The position numbers and the translations under genes were made by a program. From CAYMSF01 sp964392985 (lineage in GTDB: Bacteria > Verrucomicrobiota > Lentisphaeria > Victivallales > Victivallaceae), in the NCBI GenBank assembly GCA_964392985.1, contig CAYMSF010000013.1, forward strand, positions 1-64,000: a stretch of DNA of 64,000 bases, read 5' to 3'. The notes below the pieces were generated by a model that was given only the letters and a program-made list of their open reading frames with translations, was not told the origin of the DNA and did no database searches. Position 1 is the first letter of the stretch. Each line of letters begins with the position of its first letter. This document shows positions 25,411-34,889 of the stretch, piece by piece.

Positions 25411-28400
25411 TTATTTTTTTATGGTGATTACCGGGGCTTTTTTCAAGCCGCATGGTTTGATGACATATTCATCCTGCCATTTTTCTCCGGTAGAAATGAA
25501 CTCATAAGGACCACTCCAGACCGGATTGCGGTCGGCAAGGTGCAACGGCCCATGTGAATTGCGGCGGTGTCCGAATATCTCCACGTTGATTTCATTTATG
25601 CCTTTCTGCAAGAATGGAGTAATATTCAATTCTGCCGGTTCCCAGGCAATCACTCCCGCCTCGACACCATTGACATATATCCTGGCGGCAGGCGCTTGAA
25701 AATCGGGAATGGAAATATAGCAAACTTCACCTTTTTTAACGGTATTATTGAAATTCATCAAATATGAGACCGCGCCGGAATAGAACGGCAGTCCCTGTTT
25801 CGTCCAATCGCCGCAGCGTAATGAGTTTGCCGGAGAAATTATGACCGGATTGGCTGACCCGGTAAGTTTTACACCAAAATTACCAAGCAGGAAAGCACTT
25901 TCAAAGCCGGGATGGTTTTCGCTGTATTCGCAGGACAGCAACAGTTCATTACTGCCGGTTTTAAGCATAGCCGGATTTACCGGGAGTCTTTTCAATGAAC
26001 AGTCTGTCCACCAGCCTGACTGCATGTCTGATGGAATGTGATATCCGTTAATGGTAATGACGAACGTTTCCGGTCTTTCTATTCCCAGATAAAGCGGTCC
26101 TCCGGGCAATGTATTTATATTGATATCATATTTGAGTAAAACCGGTATTTTTCTGGCTCCTTCGTTTTTCTTTCTCAACCACGGTTGAATCATGCCGCCG
26201 TTGCGAACCGGAACGCCAAGGTGTTTCCGGGCCAGACGGTCGATGCGGAGAATTTCATCCGCGTTCTGCCATTTCCCGTCATCAATCTTATATGCCGGTC
26301 TGTCAAGCACCAATACGTTATCTTCCGAAAGCATTATCGGGTATTTTTTTTGAGTTAATGTTATTTCTCGAGTATGATGATAAGTCGGACGCCGTGGAAA
26401 GTTTTCTGTCTGACGTTTTTTTGGAACAATGAATAATCTGGAACCAAGTTCTGGAAAACCGGTCGAAATTATGAGATCTTTTCCCGATACGGTGTATTCT
26501 GCAGAGAAAATTTCTCCGGATGCCGGATCAATTTCCAATGGAATGCCACGACATCCATTGAACCCGCGAATGGCAACCTCCGGTATTGTTTTGACGCGTT
26601 TGCACACCTGCGGTGACTTCTGTTTTACATTCGCATTGCTCATACCGGTATTGCATACGAACAGATAAAAATTATCGCTATCCTCTTTTAACAGGTATAA
26701 TAGTTCGTCGGTTTTTCTACCGGTTGGCTCAGTAAAATCGATTGAACGACCAATCCCGGCAGCCACCGCGAGTTTTTTTCCGTAAGCCACGGCTTTGACA
26801 CAATCATTAGCAAATGTAATTGCGTCATTTGAAGCCACGGCATCGACATGTGTTGGCACATCACCGGCGAAAATAACGGTGCCGCCGGTAGACTTGAATT
26901 GTTTGAGCAGATCCAGTGTGGTTTTGCGGATAGTAAGCAAAGGTGGAACAATTACAGCTTTATAACTGGCCTGACCAACTTTGAGTACTGGATTTGTGCC
27001 GGCAGTTACTTTGCCATGGCGAATCATGATGCTTTCATCACCATAGTCAAAATCCAATCCGGCGCCAAGCAGTGTATCCTGCATTTTGAAAAACCTGGTG
27101 TCGTGATCTTTGCTTGTTCCTTTCAGCCAGTTTGGACCTATTTGTGTCCAAAGGCTTTCAACCGGATGGATAACCAGAATATTTCTGACTTCACTGCCAT
27201 TGAACATCACCCGGTTGATTCTGGCAAAATAGTCTTCAACTTTGGAATATGCCTGCCACCATGAGGATTGATAGAAAATGCTTGCCGGATAATCGCGTTT
27301 AGCCTCGGCTTCCATCGTGTACCAGCCCAGATGCAAACAGCGAAGATTGACACCAAGCGCAGTCTGCCAGTCGGAAAGCGCTTTGTATCCTTTGAACGGG
27401 AAGTCCCATCCTGTACAGCCGTAGGTTTCACTCAGCCGCCATTTTTGTCCAAACTGCCTGGCTGCAGAACTTAGCTGTTTGGCGGCGGTTGATATCCGCC
27501 AATATTCGGTCAGGATGTCTATTCCTGGCGCCTGCATATATTCATAATGCGGCATACATGCGCCGACATAACAGGTTTGAGACGATGGTGAATCCTCTAA
27601 CATCAGGTGTCCGGTAAAAAGCAACCCGTGCCTTTCACACCATTCTCCAAGCTGTTTTGAAAAAGATTCGACAAACATTGTCGTAGTACAGTCGCAATAG
27701 TGGTAAGCCACCTGATTCATTTTTCCTTCCGGTTGTCCGAGCCAAAGTTCCGGCAACCGGTCGGTCAATTCATATCCATAGCGTTGTTTAAATGTTTCCG
27801 GCAGCAATCCGGTCCAGGGACAACAGGTGCTGTCATCGGCAAAAATCTTGCCATGTTCCGGCTCATCGGTAAAAATGCCCGGGATCAGTCCGCCGAAATC
27901 CTTGCCGTACCGTTTCAGATAGGTTTCATGGGTCACATCAATAAATTTTTTGACGGCTGCCGGGTTCATCGTATCAAGGTAGGTCTGACCGTTGAACCAG
28001 TTGCTGGGTTCGTGGAGTTTAATCTTGCATGCCAGAATCATTTCATCTTTTTTAAGGCTTGTCGGAATCTGTTTTTTGCTGATTTTGTGATAAGCATAAG
28101 TTCCGTCCTTATTCTTTTTTATCAGAAATATCCATGGTGAATCAGAGGGAACCGGAGTTTTCTGCAAATCAGAGATTTCAGTATAACACAATTCCCGCAT
28201 CCGGTATTCCGGATTCCGGGTAACCAGTCCGCCGGCAGCGCCGGATGGCCAGCGATCTTCATCATACAGCCATGCCTTCATACCAAGTTTTGAAGCTTCA
28301 TCCATTGCGGCGTCAAGGCATTTAAACCATTCATCGCCAAGATATTCCGTGTTCAGTCCAACGCGTGCATGCAGAAAAAAACCGCCAAGCCCCATTTGTT

Positions 28401-28521
28401 TCATCAAGCGTACCTGACGGCGCATTTCTTCAACTTCCAGCTTACCGTTTAATGCCCAGAATAATGTGCCGCGATATTCCGCCGCAGGATTTTTCAGATC
28501 TTCGAACAATTGTTTTTTCAT
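25411..28521 (-). CDS. large glycoside hydrolase-like protein (GH106/GH2-like architecture)
   Basis: About 1036 residues, no signal peptide. The N-terminus (YRGTLFWALNGKLE, then GGFFLHARVGLNTEYLG and AWLYDEDRWPSGAAGG) is typical of the very large TIM-barrel hydrolases seen in Lentisphaerota and Bacteroidota. GIFTDEPEHG offers candidate catalytic acids. A GATase-like segment (about 540-600) and C-terminal jelly-roll, galactose-binding-like domains follow (IYVNGVEAG, NEINVEIFG). A 1,4-rhamnosidase-like (GH106) activity is possible, but the family is not certain. I prefer the ATG at 28521, which has GGAG six bases upstream, over the one at 28533. It is divergent from an AraC gene. Confidence 0.65.
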   Translation of the reverse strand: MKKQLFEDLKNPAAEYRGTLFWALNGKLEVEEMRRQVRLMKQMGLGGFFLHARVGLNTEYLGDEWFKCLDAAMDEASKLGMKAWLYDEDRWPSGAAGGLVTRNPEYRMRELCYTEISDLQKTPVPSDSPWIFLIKKNKDGTYAYHKISKKQIPTSLKKDEMILACKIKLHEPSNWFNGQTYLDTMNPAAVKKFIDVTHETYLKRYGKDFGGLIPGIFTDEPEHGKIFADDSTCCPWTGLLPETFKQRYGYELTDRLPELWLGQPEGKMNQVAYHYCDCTTTMFVESFSKQLGEWCERHGLLFTGHLMLEDSPSSQTCYVGACMPHYEYMQAPGIDILTEYWRISTAAKQLSSAARQFGQKWRLSETYGCTGWDFPFKGYKALSDWQTALGVNLRCLHLGWYTMEAEAKRDYPASIFYQSSWWQAYSKVEDYFARINRVMFNGSEVRNILVIHPVESLWTQIGPNWLKGTSKDHDTRFFKMQDTLLGAGLDFDYGDESIMIRHGKVTAGTNPVLKVGQASYKAVIVPPLLTIRKTTLDLLKQFKSTGGTVIFAGDVPTHVDAVASNDAITFANDCVKAVAYGKKLAVAAGIGRSIDFTEPTGRKTDELLYLLKEDSDNFYLFVCNTGMSNANVKQKSPQVCKRVKTIPEVAIRGFNGCRGIPLEIDPASGEIFSAEYTVSGKDLIISTGFPELGSRLFIVPKKRQTENFPRRPTYHHTREITLTQKKYPIMLSEDNVLVLDRPAYKIDDGKWQNADEILRIDRLARKHLGVPVRNGGMIQPWLRKKNEGARKIPVLLKYDININTLPGGPLYLGIERPETFVITINGYHIPSDMQSGWWTDCSLKRLPVNPAMLKTGSNELLLSCEYSENHPGFESAFLLGNFGVKLTGSANPVIISPANSLRCGDWTKQGLPFYSGAVSYLMNFNNTVKKGEVCYISIPDFQAPAARIYVNGVEAGVIAWEPAELNITPFLQKGINEINVEIFGHRRNSHGPLHLADRNPVWSGPYEFISTGEKWQDEYVIKPCGLKKAPVITIKK

Positions 28522-28655
28522 TGAGGACTCCATGCCGGATAATTAATAATCTTAACAAAATTGCAAAATACCAAAATACCATTATCTTTAAATTAGCGTT
28601 AAAACTGTAATATATCCTTAATTTTTTTGACATTGATTAGCATTATATTGACAAA

Positions 28656-29573
28656 ATGATAAATAAAACAAAAAAGTATGACATACCCGCGAAAAATTTT
28701 TTCCAATATTTTGATTTGCCGTTGACGGTTCATCCGATGAGTAATCAAGGAGCGTTGCTGGCGCATAATCACGAATTTTGTGAAATCGCGGTTATTTTTA
28801 AAGGGCAGGGAATCCACACATGCAATCACGGAACATCGCCGGTTACTGCCGGTGATGTACTCTTTATTCCACCGGGCGTAGCGCATGGTTATGATGATAC
28901 CGCCGAGTTGAATTTGACCAATATTCTATATCTGCCTGCCCGGCTTGGCATCTCCGGACTTGATATAGTTTATTCGGAATTTTATGGCATGGCGATTAAT
29001 AACAAAATTCCTGCCGGTAAAAATTTTGCCGCACCTCTCCTGCACTTGAATCAGGTTGAACTTGCCGAAACGCACCGGTTGTGCCGCCTGTTGGAAAGGG
29101 AACATAAGGAATGCAGTTACGGCCATGAATTTGCGAGCCAATCCCTGTTTATGGCATTGCTGCTGGTGCTTACCAGATGCTATGAGCGCTGCAATAAAAC
29201 CGGGCGCATATCAAACCAAAACCGCATCGGCAATGTTATCGCATATATGAACCGGCACTATTCTGAAAAAATAAGTTTGGAAATTCTCGCCGGAAAAACC
29301 GGGATGTCGCAACGCAATATGATTCGTCTGTTTGAAATTGCCACCGGTACAACACCGGTTAAATATCTTCTTCATTTGCGGATTTATCAGGCGTCAATTA
29401 TGTTGAAGACAACAACATTCAGTGTCAGCGAAATTGCAGAAAAATGCGGGTTTAATGACAGCAATTATTTTACCCGGCAGTTCCATCGTCTTGCCGGAGA
29501 TTCTCCATCATCATTCAGAAGATCTATAAAATCAGCAAATGACCCGGTTGTGATGTCACCGGTTATCAGATGA
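28656..29573 (+). CDS. AraC-family transcriptional regulator
   Basis: 305 residues. The N-terminal cupin domain has HNHEFCEIAVIFKGQGIHTC and FIPPGVAHGYDD. The C-terminal helix-turn-helix pair ends in ISEIAEKCGFNDSNYFTRQF-like sequence (here SVSEIAEKCGFNDSNYFTRQ). It diverges from the ~1036-residue glycoside hydrolase across a 134-base gap that contains two TTGACA copies (28627-28632 and 28648-28653), so it very likely controls that hydrolase in response to a sugar. There is no clear ribosome binding site. Confidence 0.9.
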   Translation: MINKTKKYDIPAKNFFQYFDLPLTVHPMSNQGALLAHNHEFCEIAVIFKGQGIHTCNHGTSPVTAGDVLFIPPGVAHGYDDTAELNLTNILYLPARLGISGLDIVYSEFYGMAINNKIPAGKNFAAPLLHLNQVELAETHRLCRLLEREHKECSYGHEFASQSLFMALLLVLTRCYERCNKTGRISNQNRIGNVIAYMNRHYSEKISLEILAGKTGMSQRNMIRLFEIATGTTPVKYLLHLRIYQASIMLKTTTFSVSEIAEKCGFNDSNYFTRQFHRLAGDSPSSFRRSIKSANDPVVMSPVIR

Positions 29574-29710
29574 GTCGCTTGCAAATATACCATACTTTAT
29601 TAGGTTTGGTTGCCGATTTTTGTTTAATGGCAAGTTAAATATTTTGTATTAAAGGACGTAAAATTTATATTTTTTCACGGTTTAATTTTGGCTTGATTTA
29701 TGTTATCAGC

Positions 29711-29739
29711 TTGCAATTATGGCGAAAACCTGTTAGATT
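29711..29739 (+). promoter_or_regulatory. candidate promoter of the 2-oxoacid oxidoreductase operon
   Basis: TTGCAA at 29711-29716 and TAGATT at 29734-29739 with a 17-base spacer, about 130 bases before the ferredoxin start. The rest of the 29574-29866 gap holds only weak inverted repeats, such as TTGCC/GGCAA shortly after the AraC stop. Confidence 0.35.
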
Positions 29740-29866
29740 TTATGTCTGGAAAATATTAATGATGCTCGCGTTAAACCGTCACACCAGTTGTGTTGCAAGG
29801 TTGTTTCAGTTATGCTTTTCGCATGACCGGTTTACCGCGAATATCTAATGAATGGACGTGATAATT

Positions 29867-30130
29867 ATGGCAGAAAAAAAGAAATTATTCAGAGTTATAA
29901 TCAAGCAGGATGAATGCAAGGGCTGTGAACGTTGCGTTAATGCCTGTCCTAAATCAGTGTTAAAGATGGTATCGGAACTGAATTTTATGGGGTTCCCCTC
30001 TTCATCATACACCGGTTCCGGCTGTATCGGTTGCGGCGCTTGTTTTTATAACTGTCCTGAGCCGGGGACGATTACCGTAATTGAAGAGATTGAAGAAATC
30101 CCGGATAGCGAGTCTAATGAAAAAAAATGA
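29867..30130 (+). CDS. 2-oxoacid:ferredoxin oxidoreductase, delta (ferredoxin) subunit
   Basis: 87 residues with two 4Fe-4S motifs, CKGCERCVNACP and CIGCGACFYNCPEP. This is the dicluster ferredoxin subunit that takes electrons from the catalytic subunits. The ATG at 29867 (MAEKKKLFRV) is chosen; an ATG five codons earlier is also in frame. It starts the delta-alpha-beta/gamma operon. This order and the form of the subunits match the branched-chain (VOR) or 2-oxoglutarate (KOR) enzymes more than pyruvate:ferredoxin oxidoreductase. Confidence 0.88.
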   Translation: MAEKKKLFRVIIKQDECKGCERCVNACPKSVLKMVSELNFMGFPSSSYTGSGCIGCGACFYNCPEPGTITVIEEIEEIPDSESNEKK

Positions 30131-30146
30131 CGGGGAGTCTTGTGGT

Positions 30147-31235
30147 ATGGAACATACGAATAAATTACTGCTGAAAGGCAATGAAGCTGTCGTCTATGGC
30201 GCATTACTGGCCGGATGCGATTGTTTTTTTGGTTATCCGATTACGCCCGCAAGCGAAATAGCGCATGCCGCGGCTGAGTATTTTCCGCGTTTAAAACGGG
30301 TGTTTCTTCAAGCTGAATCAGAAACTGCCGCCATCAATATGGTGTTGGGTTCGGCGGCTGCCGGACGACGGGTGATGACTGCATCCTCCGGTCTCGGCAT
30401 CAGCTTGAAACAGGAGGGAATGTCCTATCTGGCCGCCAGTGAACTGCCCGCGGTCATAGTTGATATTATGCGCAGCGGTCCGGGTCTGGGTAACATAGGT
30501 CCGGAACAGACTGATTATTTTCAAGTTGTAAAAGGCGGCGGTCACGGTGGATACCGTTGTATCGTACTGGCGCCTAATTCTGTCCAGGAAATGTGTGATT
30601 TCGCCTTGACGGCATTTGACCTTGCGGACCGGTACTTGATTCCGGTTTATATTTTAACTGACGGTGTTGTCGGGCAGATGATGGAGCTGGTCGAACTGCC
30701 GGAACCGGTCGGACGCCGTCCCAGTCCGCCCTGGGCATTGGATTCTGATTGTAATCCGCGAACCAATATGATTACTTCAATTTTTCTGGAGTACGACGAT
30801 TTGGAACACCGCCGCTCATTGCTGGAGGCAAAATACGCGAAGATTGTGGAAAAAGAACAACTCGCGACTGAGTATATGGTTGATGACGCCGATGTGGTTA
30901 TTACCGGTCATGGTATTATCAGCCGGTTGATCGTTTCAGCAGTTGATGCTCTGCGTGCCAATGGTGTTAAGGCTGGCATGATTCGTCCGATAACCTTGTT
31001 CCCGTTCCCGGTCTCAGCGTTCAGCCGGGCTGCAAAACATGTTAAGCAGTTTTTATGCGTTGAGATGAGTAACGGACAGATGCTCGAGGATGTAAAGTTG
31101 TCAATAGATTGTTCACGACCCGTCCAGTTGTTGAGTCGGATGGGGGGCAATATCCCCAGTGTCGACAGTATAATTGCTGCAGCGGAAAAAATTGTGTCCG
31201 GCACCGGTAAAAAGTGTTCAGGAGGCAATAAATGA
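30147..31235 (+). CDS. 2-oxoacid:ferredoxin oxidoreductase, alpha subunit (Vor/Kor type)
   Basis: 362 residues, pyrimidine-binding and transketolase C-terminal-like domains. Motifs: GNEAVVYGALLAGC, FFGYPITPASEI, the conserved Glu in LQAESETAAINMVLGSAAAG, and TASSGLGISLKQEGMSYL. The frame continues upstream, but the ATG at 30147 has GGGGAG at nine bases and matches the family start. It oxidises a 2-oxoacid and CoA to acyl-CoA with reduction of ferredoxin. It follows the ferredoxin gene by 16 bases and overlaps the beta-gamma gene by four bases (ATGA). The substrate (branched chain or 2-oxoglutarate) cannot be settled here. Confidence 0.9.
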   Translation: MEHTNKLLLKGNEAVVYGALLAGCDCFFGYPITPASEIAHAAAEYFPRLKRVFLQAESETAAINMVLGSAAAGRRVMTASSGLGISLKQEGMSYLAASELPAVIVDIMRSGPGLGNIGPEQTDYFQVVKGGGHGGYRCIVLAPNSVQEMCDFALTAFDLADRYLIPVYILTDGVVGQMMELVELPEPVGRRPSPPWALDSDCNPRTNMITSIFLEYDDLEHRRSLLEAKYAKIVEKEQLATEYMVDDADVVITGHGIISRLIVSAVDALRANGVKAGMIRPITLFPFPVSAFSRAAKHVKQFLCVEMSNGQMLEDVKLSIDCSRPVQLLSRMGGNIPSVDSIIAAAEKIVSGTGKKCSGGNK

Positions 31236-32722
31236 CAATAAGTAAAGTTAAATTCGGCAGAAGTAAAGGATTTTTCGATGTATTTGAACGCCGCCCCGGT
31301 GCTATTAAGAAGAATATGCATTTTTGTCCCGGGTGCGGTCATGGTATTTTGCATAAATTACTAGCGGAAACCATCAGCGATTTTGATATTAAGGACAAAA
31401 CGATTATCATTGCTCCGGTGGGTTGTTCTGTTTTCGCCTATTATTATTTTGACTGCTTCGGTATTTCCGCACCCCATGGACGGGCGCCGGCGGTTGCGAC
31501 CGGCTTGGTGCGTTCCAATCCGGATACGATTGTCGTATCCTATCAGGGTGACGGCGATTTGGGCGCAATCGGCTTCAATAACTTCATTCAAGCCGCAAAT
31601 CGCGGTGAGAATATTGCAGTATTTTTTATTAATAACGCTATTTACGGTATGACTGGCGGACAGATGGCGCCGACTACTTTGCCGGGGCAGAAAACTGCGA
31701 CATCACCTTTCGGGCGTTCTGTCACCAACGAAGGTTATCCGTTGAAAGTTTCCGAAATGGTTGCGACACTTGATGCTCCGGTTTATGTCGAACGGGTATC
31801 GTTGAGTTCAACCAAAAATATTATGAAGACACGTCAGGCAGTACGCAAGGCGTTTCAGAATACGATTGACAAGAAAGGATTTTCGATGGTCGAGATATTG
31901 GCCGGTTGCCCGACCAATATGAAGATGAACTCAAGGGAAATGAATGAGTTTATCGACACCAGAATGACCAGCTATTTTCCGCTCGGATGTTTTAAAGATA
32001 TTGCTGATACCCGTGATCCTATCAAACGGCCGGAAGGTATTTACGACGCTGAACAGGTCAAAGAAGTGCTTTATCCAGTGAAAGTTTCAAAAGGAGTCAG
32101 CGCCGATTTCCAAAATGAGTCAAAGATTTTCCAGAAAGAACGCAGAATTAAGATTGCCGGTTTCGGTGGTCAGGGTGTCCTCAGTCTGGGAATGATGGCG
32201 GCGACGATGGGCAAATTACGCAATTTCAATGTGACCTGGCTCCCCTCTTATGGTCCGGAAATGCGTGGCGGTACCGCCAATTGCAGTGTTATTATCAGCC
32301 GCGAAAATATCGGTTCCCCGATTATTGACAAAGAATGTAATCTGCTGATAGTATTGAATCAGCCGTCAATTGACAGATTTCTGCCTGAATTAAAGCAGAA
32401 AGGCGTTCTGATTTATGACAGTTCCACTATTACTCTGCCGTCATGTTCCGCGGATAAAATTATTTATGCGGTGAAAGCATCTGATATTGCCAAAAAGATT
32501 GGCCACCTGCGTTATGCCAACTCCGTGATATTGGGAGCGCTTGCTGTTGTAATGGAGGATTATTTCCTCAGCGGCAAAGACCGCAAGGACTTTGACTGTG
32601 CGTTTGAAGAGGCGATTATGGATTGTTTTGCTGACAAGCAGAATGTAATTCAAAAGAATATTGAAGCGTTTTATGCCGGCAAGAATGCTGTTGAAGCGCT
32701 TATTTCCAATCCCAGACCGTAA
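31232..32722 (+). CDS. 2-oxoacid:ferredoxin oxidoreductase, fused beta and gamma subunits
   Basis: 496 residues joining two normally separate subunits. Residues 1-290 form the thiamine-diphosphate beta subunit: CPGCGHG, the IAPVGCS segment, and the TPP motif from GDGDLGAIG to FFINN, then YGMTGGQMAPTT. From about 305 the gamma domain begins with IKIAGFGGQGVLSLG and contains PSYGPEMRGGTANCSV. A short linker (residues ~285-303) joins them. GGAGG lies seven bases before the ATG, which overlaps the alpha stop. Fusion of beta and gamma occurs in some anaerobes and keeps the subunits in equal amounts. Confidence 0.92.
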   Translation: MTISKVKFGRSKGFFDVFERRPGAIKKNMHFCPGCGHGILHKLLAETISDFDIKDKTIIIAPVGCSVFAYYYFDCFGISAPHGRAPAVATGLVRSNPDTIVVSYQGDGDLGAIGFNNFIQAANRGENIAVFFINNAIYGMTGGQMAPTTLPGQKTATSPFGRSVTNEGYPLKVSEMVATLDAPVYVERVSLSSTKNIMKTRQAVRKAFQNTIDKKGFSMVEILAGCPTNMKMNSREMNEFIDTRMTSYFPLGCFKDIADTRDPIKRPEGIYDAEQVKEVLYPVKVSKGVSADFQNESKIFQKERRIKIAGFGGQGVLSLGMMAATMGKLRNFNVTWLPSYGPEMRGGTANCSVIISRENIGSPIIDKECNLLIVLNQPSIDRFLPELKQKGVLIYDSSTITLPSCSADKIIYAVKASDIAKKIGHLRYANSVILGALAVVMEDYFLSGKDRKDFDCAFEEAIMDCFADKQNVIQKNIEAFYAGKNAVEALISNPRP

Positions 32723-32742
32723 TAAACGCGGAAAGGCGTGAA

Positions 32743-33507
32743 ATGTTAGCAAAACGAATTATTCCTTGTCTTGACGTTACCGGTGGACGGGTCGTCAAAG
32801 GAGTTAATTTTGTCAATTTGATTGATGCCGGCGACCCGGTCGAGGCAGCCGTTGAGTATGACCGTCAAGGCGCGGATGAAATCGTTTTTCTCGATATCAC
32901 CGCTTCGAGTGATAACCGTGAAACCATGTATGATGTTGTCAAACGTACGGCAGAGCGGGTATTTATTCCGGTTACTGTCGGCGGCGGCATCCGTTGCGTT
33001 GATGATATGCGCAGAATGCTCAATTCCGGCGCCGACAAAGTGTCGGTAAATACCGCGGCAATTTTAAATCCCGAATTAATCAGCGCCGGCGCGGAGCGTT
33101 TCGGCAGTCAATGTATTGTCCTGGCGATTGATGCCAGAAAGGTGCCAGGCACCAGCGGGCGTTGGCAGGTTTTTACTCATGGCGGCCGTAATCCTGTTGC
33201 ATTGGACGCGGTTGAATGGGCACGCCGCGGCGTGGCAATGGGGGCCGGTGAAATATTGCTCACCAGTATGGATGCCGACGGGACCAAAGATGGTTATGAT
33301 TGTGAGCTTACCCGTGCCGTTTCAGAGTCCGTTTCGGTTCCGGTAATCGCCTCCGGCGGCGCAGGAACACTTGAGCATTTGCTGGAAGTGCTTGAAGTTG
33401 GCAAGGCTGACGCAGTACTTGCCGCCAGCATTTTCCATTTCGGCACCTTTACTGTGCCGCAGACGAAAGCCTTTTTGCGGGCGCATAACATTCCCGTCAG
33501 AATTTAG
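32743..33507 (+). CDS. hisF: imidazole glycerol phosphate synthase, cyclase subunit
   Basis: Cyclase half of IGP synthase in histidine biosynthesis. The TIM barrel begins with the family sequence IIPCLDVTGGRVVKGVNF (catalytic Asp11), and the second catalytic Asp lies in CIVLAIDARK. GDPVE, VGGGIR and IASGGAG phosphate-binding loops are present. 254 residues is standard. It stands apart from other his genes, 20 bases after the oxidoreductase operon, and may be co-transcribed with it and with malic enzyme. GGAAAGG precedes the ATG. Confidence 0.95.
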   Translation: MLAKRIIPCLDVTGGRVVKGVNFVNLIDAGDPVEAAVEYDRQGADEIVFLDITASSDNRETMYDVVKRTAERVFIPVTVGGGIRCVDDMRRMLNSGADKVSVNTAAILNPELISAGAERFGSQCIVLAIDARKVPGTSGRWQVFTHGGRNPVALDAVEWARRGVAMGAGEILLTSMDADGTKDGYDCELTRAVSESVSVPVIASGGAGTLEHLLEVLEVGKADAVLAASIFHFGTFTVPQTKAFLRAHNIPVRI

Positions 33508-33547
33508 CGAATCAGTATAAATTTTATATATCCAACGGAGGTATATT

Positions 33548-34888
33548 GTGGATAAAAATGAATTAGAACAGGCCAGTCTGGCTTATCATTCCAGTCCGGT
33601 TCCCGGCAAGTTTGCGATGCATTCCTTAAAACGCTGTGCGACGCAGCAGGATCTTTCTCTGGCATATACTCCCGGAGTTGCCAAACCATGCCTCGAAATC
33701 AAAGCTAATCCGGTTGATGTTTGGAAATACACCTCGCGTTCCAATCTGGTTTCCGTCATCAGTGATGGCACTGCCGTACTTGGACTGGGCAATATCGGAC
33801 CCGAGGCAGGAATGCCGGTAATGGAAGGTAAATGTGTCCTGTTTAAAAAATTCGGTGGTATTGACGCGATTCCGCTATGTCTGAAAAAAGTATTTAATGC
33901 CGATGGCAGAACAAATGCGAAAGCATTGATTGAGACGGTTGAACGTCTTGAACCAAGTTTTGGCGGTATCAATCTGGAAGACATTGCCGCGCCTGCCTGT
34001 TTTGAAGTTGAACAGACGTTGAAGAAAACAATGAATATTCCGGTTTTTCATGATGATCAGCATGGTACGGCAATCATTTCCCTTGCAGGAATTATCAATG
34101 CGTTGAAACTGGTTGGAAAGAAGCTGGAAAACTGCCGTTTCGTTGTAAATGGTGCCGGCGCTGCCGGAATCGCCTGCAGTGAGTTTTATATTTACGCCGG
34201 CGCTAAACGGGAAAATTTTCTCCTTTGTGATTCAAAAGGTGTCATAAGCAAAAAACGCACAGATTTAAATCCGGAAAAGGCCAGATTCGCCGCTGACACA
34301 ACCGCGGAAACTCTTGCCGATGCGATGAAAGGTGCGGATGTTTTTATTGGCGTTTCCACCGCCGATTGTGTAACGAAGGCGATGGTCAGTCAGATGGCGC
34401 CGGGCGCAGTTCTTTTCGCCATGGCAAATCCCGCTCCGGAAATTTTTCCGCAGGATGCGCTTGATGCCGGCGCGGCGATTGTCGGTACCGGTCGGACAGA
34501 CTTTCCAAATCAAGTTAATAATGTACTTGGTTTCCCCGGTATTTTCCGCGGCGCGCTTGATGTTCGCGCTACCGATATTAATGAGCAGATGAAACTCGCC
34601 GCCACAAAGGCTTTGACCTCAATTGCATGCGAAACAATCTCTCCCGAGGTCTATGCCATACTTGCCGCCGCTTATCCTAAAGATGCCGCTGCCGGTATGT
34701 TTGAATTGAATGCCGGGCTTCGTTCTAATATGGTCATTCCCAAGCCATTTGATCCGAGAGTTGTACCGCGGGTGGCCAGATTTGTCGCCGAGGCGGCAAT
34801 AAAATCCGGCGTTGCACAATTACCGATTGACGATTTCGACGCTTATGAACAGGCGGTAGCAATCAGAATCAAAGAGATGAATAATTAA
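33548..34888 (+). CDS. malic enzyme (NAD(P)-dependent, bacterial short form)
   Basis: Oxidative decarboxylation of malate to pyruvate. 446 residues with the malic enzyme N domain (LAYTPGVAKPCLEI, with the catalytic Tyr; GLGNIGPEAGMPVMEGK), the metal-site FHDDQHGTAI, and the Rossmann loop NGAGAAGIAC in the NAD-binding domain. The phosphotransacetylase extension of MaeB is absent. The start is GTG at 33548 with a good GGAGG upstream. It lies 40 bases after hisF, and the 265-bp inverted-repeat element begins two bases after its stop. Confidence 0.93.
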   Translation: MDKNELEQASLAYHSSPVPGKFAMHSLKRCATQQDLSLAYTPGVAKPCLEIKANPVDVWKYTSRSNLVSVISDGTAVLGLGNIGPEAGMPVMEGKCVLFKKFGGIDAIPLCLKKVFNADGRTNAKALIETVERLEPSFGGINLEDIAAPACFEVEQTLKKTMNIPVFHDDQHGTAIISLAGIINALKLVGKKLENCRFVVNGAGAAGIACSEFYIYAGAKRENFLLCDSKGVISKKRTDLNPEKARFAADTTAETLADAMKGADVFIGVSTADCVTKAMVSQMAPGAVLFAMANPAPEIFPQDALDAGAAIVGTGRTDFPNQVNNVLGFPGIFRGALDVRATDINEQMKLAATKALTSIACETISPEVYAILAAAYPKDAAAGMFELNAGLRSNMVIPKPFDPRVVPRVARFVAEAAIKSGVAQLPIDDFDAYEQAVAIRIKEMNN

Positions 34889-34889
34889 A

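Noticed and set aside
28627..28653. Promoter made of TTGACA and TATATT upstream of the AraC gene
   Set aside because: The spacer is only 11 bases, too short for a sigma70 promoter.
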